From Bacillus_CJ salitolerans (GTDB lineage: Bacteria; Bacillota; Bacilli; Bacillales; SA4): a stretch of 24,694 nucleotides of DNA. Position 1 is the first letter of the stretch, and each line of letters starts with the position of its first letter. The position numbers and the translations under genes are program-made. The notes beneath the pieces are model-generated. The model saw nothing but the letters and a program-made list of their open reading frames with translations. It ran no database searches and was not told the origin of the DNA. Positions 22,148-24,694 of this stretch are shown here, in pieces. The stretch covers positions 1 through 24,694 of the forward strand of contig NZ_JBHUEM010000017.1 in assembly GCF_042680805.1 (NCBI RefSeq), written 5' to 3'.

Positions 22148-22205
22148 TTGAAAAAGTATGTGACGTTATACTATAATAGCGTTAAATATACGTTACAAAA
22201 ACGTT
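22148..22205 (+). promoter_or_regulatory. Promoter with repeated ACGTTA motifs ahead of the EthD/paa-like operon
   Basis: TTGAAA at 22148-22153, an 18-base spacer, and TATAAT at 22172-22177 form a good sigma-A promoter. ACGTTA occurs at 22163-22168 and 22190-22195, with GCGTTA at 22179-22184 and ACGTT at 22201-22205, so the repeats straddle the -10 element and start site. This arrangement suits a repressor. The leader to the first gene would be about 170 bases. Confidence 0.6.
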
Positions 22206-22353
22206 CTCGACTGAATTTGCATCCAAACACTTGAAAGCCCTTTCATAATTGTAAGACATAGTTTCTTGCAAGGGTAATAGAATGTAAGGATAAGTGAATT
22301 AAGTGAATGTTATTAGCTATCCAAACCAATAAGTCTTAGGAGGAATATTTTTT

Positions 22354-22662
22354 ATGGTAAAATTAATCGCTTTATACAAACATCCAGAGGATAAACAAGC
22401 ATTTGATGCTCACTATTTTGGTACACACGCACCTATTACAGCAAAAATTCCAGGCCTTCAAAAAATGGAGGTTACTAGAGTCGTAGGTTCACCTATGGGG
22501 GGAGAAGGTAAGTATTATTTAATGTGCGAAATGTACTATGAAAGTCATGAAGCCCTTAAGACAGCTATGAAAACTGATGAAGCGAAAGCGTCTGGAAAGG
22601 ACCTTATGTCTTTTGCTGGAGAACTAGTAACTTTAATGATTGGTGAGGAAGTGAATGAATAA
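22354..22662 (+). CDS. EthD family protein
   Basis: A 102-residue protein of the dimeric alpha-beta barrel type. The opening MVKLIALYKHPEDKQAFDAHYFGTHAPITAKIPGL is typical of EthD proteins, with the conserved YFGTHAP segment; FAGELVTLMIGEE closes the domain. EthD-like proteins accompany degradation clusters and some act on ring or keto-lactone intermediates; the biochemical step of this branch is not settled. AGGAGG lies about ten bases before the ATG at 22354. Its last eight bases overlap the start of the enoyl-CoA hydratase gene, so the two are translationally coupled. It is the first gene of the operon behind the promoter at 22148. Confidence 0.85.
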   Translation: MVKLIALYKHPEDKQAFDAHYFGTHAPITAKIPGLQKMEVTRVVGSPMGGEGKYYLMCEMYYESHEALKTAMKTDEAKASGKDLMSFAGELVTLMIGEEVNE

Positions 22663-23434
22663 TCAGTTTGAGCATATTCTGGTCGAAAAGCAGAACCAAA
22701 TCGGGTTTATCACGTTAAATAGACCGAAAGTGTTAAACGCTATTAATCGTAAAATGGTTTCAGAAATTGTGTCAGTTGCTTTGCAGTTTGATCGCGATGA
22801 CGACGTTAGGGTCATCGTTCTTTCAGGAAATGGCCGTGCATTTGCTGCAGGAGCTGATATTGATGAAATGAGTAATGATAGTTCAATTGATCTTGAGCTA
22901 TTAAATCAGTTTGTTGATTGGGACCGACTAGCATTAATAAAAAAGCCACTAATTGGAGCTGTCCAAGGATTTGCCTTTGGCGGAGGTTTTGAATTAGCAT
23001 TATGCTGCGATTTGTTATTCGTAGCTGAAGGAACTGAATTGGGATTCCCTGAGGTTAATTTAGGTGTTATGCCGGGTGCGGGAGGCACTCAACGGCTAAC
23101 TAAGCTTATGGGGAAAACGAAAGCGATGGAATGGCTTTTTAGTGGTGACAGGATGTCTGCACAAGAAGCATTACAATATGGAGTGATCAATAGAATCATC
23201 TCCAAAGAGTTATTAATGGAGGAAACCATAAAATTTGCGAAAAAATTAACAGAAAAACCACCACTATCTTTACGTTTAATCAAGGAGTCTGTTCTTAAGG
23301 CAGTTGATTATCCATTATACGAAGGTATGCAATTTGAGCGTAAGAATTTTTATCTATTATTCTCTTCTGAGGACCAAAAAGAAGGGATGAGAGCTTTTAT
23401 TGAAAAAAGAAATCCAAATTATAAAGGAAAGTAG
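22655..23434 (+). CDS. Enoyl-CoA hydratase/isomerase family protein
   Basis: A 259-residue crotonase-fold protein of standard length. GRAFAAGADIDEM forms part of the oxyanion hole, and both catalytic glutamates of true hydratases are present: Glu113 in GGGFELA and Glu133 in GFPEVNLG, 20 apart as in rat enoyl-CoA hydratase (Glu144, Glu164). GVMPGAGGTQRL follows as usual. It should add water across the double bond of a 2-enoyl-CoA. Given the PaaG-like gene 11 bases downstream and an aldehyde dehydrogenase after that, a PaaF-like step in phenylacetyl-CoA degradation is the best guess; general beta-oxidation is the alternative. The ATG at 22655 overlaps the EthD gene and has GAGGAAG upstream. Confidence 0.92.
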   Translation: MNNQFEHILVEKQNQIGFITLNRPKVLNAINRKMVSEIVSVALQFDRDDDVRVIVLSGNGRAFAAGADIDEMSNDSSIDLELLNQFVDWDRLALIKKPLIGAVQGFAFGGGFELALCCDLLFVAEGTELGFPEVNLGVMPGAGGTQRLTKLMGKTKAMEWLFSGDRMSAQEALQYGVINRIISKELLMEETIKFAKKLTEKPPLSLRLIKESVLKAVDYPLYEGMQFERKNFYLLFSSEDQKEGMRAFIEKRNPNYKGK

Positions 23435-23445
23435 GGTACAGGTTC

Positions 23446-24219
23446 ATGTATGAAACAATAAAGTACTCACTTGAAAATAGTGTTGCTTGGATTACGCTAA
23501 ACAGACCTGATAAGCTTAATGCTTTTAATGAGCAAATGAACAAGGAAGTTCAGAAGGCTTTAAAGACCGCAGATCAAGATGAAAATGCCAGATGTATTGT
23601 CATCACTGGAGAAGGTCGTGCTTTTTGCTCGGGGCAAGATCTTGAAGGTGTTGATGAAAGTATGGATCATGGAGAAGTATTACGTACAAGATATGGCCCA
23701 ATGATGAAACAGCTTGCTAAGGTAGAAAAGCCGATTGTTGCTGCAATAAATGGTGTTGCAGCTGGTGCTGGTCTAAGTCTAGCATTAGCTTGTGATTTTA
23801 GGCTTGCGTCTGAAAAGGCTAGTATCATGCAGGCATTTATTCATGTAGGTTTAATTCCTGATTCCGGTAATCTATATTATTTGTCAAAACTAGTAGGCCA
23901 TGCAAAGGCGTTAGAGCTAGCGGTCTTTGGAGAGAAGATTACGGCTCTCGATGCCCAGAGTCTTGGGTTAGTGACGAAGGTTGTCGCGACAGATAATTGG
24001 AATGATGAAGTCGTTTCTTATGCAGAACGCCTAGCTCAAATGCCAACAAAAGCAATTGGACTAATAAAAAGGAACTTACATAACAGTTGGCATCTTACAT
24101 TTGATGAATACTTAGAACTAGAAGCACAAGGGCAAAGAATTGCTGGACTTTCGATGGATCACCGCGAGGGTGTTACTGCCTTTTTAGAAAAACGTAAGCC
24201 AGCATTCTTAGGAAGATAA
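23446..24219 (+). CDS. paaG: PaaG-like enoyl-CoA isomerase
   Basis: A 257-residue crotonase-fold protein. Unlike its neighbour it lacks the two hydratase glutamates: the corresponding sites read AGAGLSLA (Ser111) and MQAFIHVG. Instead it has Asp139 in GLIPDSGNLYYL, the pattern of PaaG-type isomerases, which convert ring-1,2-epoxyphenylacetyl-CoA to the oxepin and also shift double bonds. GRAFCSGQDLEGV is the oxyanion region. It starts 11 bases after the enoyl-CoA hydratase stop, preceded by AGGGTACAGG. The pairing supports a phenylacetate-type pathway, though the epoxidase (paaABCDE) and ligase (paaK) genes are not in view. The name is therefore provisional. Confidence 0.8.
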   Translation: MYETIKYSLENSVAWITLNRPDKLNAFNEQMNKEVQKALKTADQDENARCIVITGEGRAFCSGQDLEGVDESMDHGEVLRTRYGPMMKQLAKVEKPIVAAINGVAAGAGLSLALACDFRLASEKASIMQAFIHVGLIPDSGNLYYLSKLVGHAKALELAVFGEKITALDAQSLGLVTKVVATDNWNDEVVSYAERLAQMPTKAIGLIKRNLHNSWHLTFDEYLELEAQGQRIAGLSMDHREGVTAFLEKRKPAFLGR

Positions 24220-24290
24220 AGTCTTTGTTAAGCTCAAAAGTGAATCTACATGATAGATTCTAAAAACAGGTAAAAAGGAGAGGATGTACG

Positions 24291-24694
24291 TTGACAACTG
24301 TAAAAGAAGAAAAGTTAGAAGTACTTGAGATGAAGCGTGATCGGTATGAACTCATTATAAACGGTGAGCGTGTTGGAAGTTCTTCAGGCGAAACGTTTAC
24401 AACCTTCAATCCTGCAACTGGTGAAGCAATTGCAGAGGTGGCAAAAGCTTCGAAGGAAGATACAGAGCGAGCGGTTCAAGCGGCAAGACATGCATTTGAT
24501 CACGGTAAATGGAAGCTATTTCCTGTGAATAAGCGATCTAGAACGTTAAATACAATTGCTTCTATTATGAGAGCTCGCTTCAACGAACTAGTTGAATTGG
24601 AGATTTTAGATACTGGGAAATCTTTAGCTGCAGCACAAGGTCAAGTCATGCAAGCGATTGAAGACTTTGAATTTTATGCAGGAGCGATTGTCGG
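24291..24694 (+). CDS. Aldehyde dehydrogenase, 5' part (cut by the window edge)
   Basis: The first 134 residues of an NAD(P)-dependent aldehyde dehydrogenase. FNPATGEAIAEVAKASKEDTERAVQAARHAF and the later ELEILDTGKSLAAA are the N-terminal landmarks of the family, similar to phenylacetaldehyde and betaine aldehyde dehydrogenases. The catalytic Glu and Cys lie beyond the window. The start is a TTG at 24291 with AGGAGAGG seven bases upstream. A 7-bp hairpin (GAATCTA 24242-24248, TAGATTC 24254-24260) lies in the 71-base gap after paaG but lacks a T run, so read-through is expected. In this operon it may make phenylacetate or a related acid from the aldehyde, or act on a ring-cleavage semialdehyde; this is inference. 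Confidence 0.92.
   Translation, partial: MTTVKEEKLEVLEMKRDRYELIINGERVGSSSGETFTTFNPATGEAIAEVAKASKEDTERAVQAARHAFDHGKWKLFPVNKRSRTLNTIASIMRARFNELVELEILDTGKSLAAAQGQVMQAIEDFEFYAGAIV

Noticed and set aside
1..24694. Prophage, insertion sequence or integrated element
   Set aside because: No transposase, integrase, phage structural gene or flanking attachment repeats were seen; gene content fits a normal Bacillaceae chromosome.

Overview
The window looks like chromosomal DNA from a low-GC, spore-forming Bacillaceae. The evidence is AT-rich intergenic DNA, strong AAGGAGG-type ribosome binding sites, TTG/GTG starts, hairpin-plus-T-run terminators, a bacillithiol gene pair (yojF-bshB2), and several small proteins recognised from the Bacillus subtilis yod/yoz group (YozE, YozD, YodL-like, probably YodN) plus a YppC-like DUF2515 protein. 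No tRNA, rRNA, CRISPR array, prophage or transposase gene was found. All identifications come from reading the sequence and remembered family motifs; no search was run.

Layout. 1-5 kb is loosely packed single genes: a permuted papain/NlpC-like protein, a small membrane protein, an RDD membrane protein on the minus strand, a Nudix hydrolase fused to a THEP1-type NTPase (the most unusual coding feature), and a coiled-coil lipoprotein. 5.1-7.3 kb is a full-length katG on the minus strand with two PerR-like boxes upstream, followed by about 0.9 kb with no convincing gene. 8.3-10.2 kb holds a DNA alkylation repair family protein and a minus-strand gene that appears split by a frameshift. 10.7-11.8 kb is a short-chain dehydrogenase plus SCP2 sterol-carrier operon.

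12-16.5 kb carries yozE, a block of 52-bp tandem repeats, a yodN-like gene, a small membrane protein, yozD, a HAD hydrolase, a DUF2515 gene and yodL. 16.6-19.1 kb has two very small charged proteins, two related structured intergenic elements, an Fpg/Nei-family DNA glycosylase and a canonical AlkD. 19.2-20.8 kb has a small minus-strand protein and the yojF-bshB2 operon with a third small gene. 21-22 kb is an AI-2E family membrane protein with a strong terminator. From 22.35 kb to the right edge runs an operon: EthD-like protein, enoyl-CoA hydratase, PaaG-like isomerase and the 5' part of an aldehyde dehydrogenase. This is probably the start of an aromatic acid (phenylacetate-type) catabolic cluster that continues outside the window.

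Themes. Oxidative and base-damage defence is well represented (KatG, AlkD, a second alkylation-repair paralogue, an Fpg-family glycosylase, bacillithiol synthesis, a Nudix protein), but these genes sit in separate transcription units and do not form an obvious single system. I did not find a convincing new defence or mobile system. The observations most worth checking are the Nudix-THEP1 fusion, the tandem repeat block, the structured dispersed repeats and the split gene.
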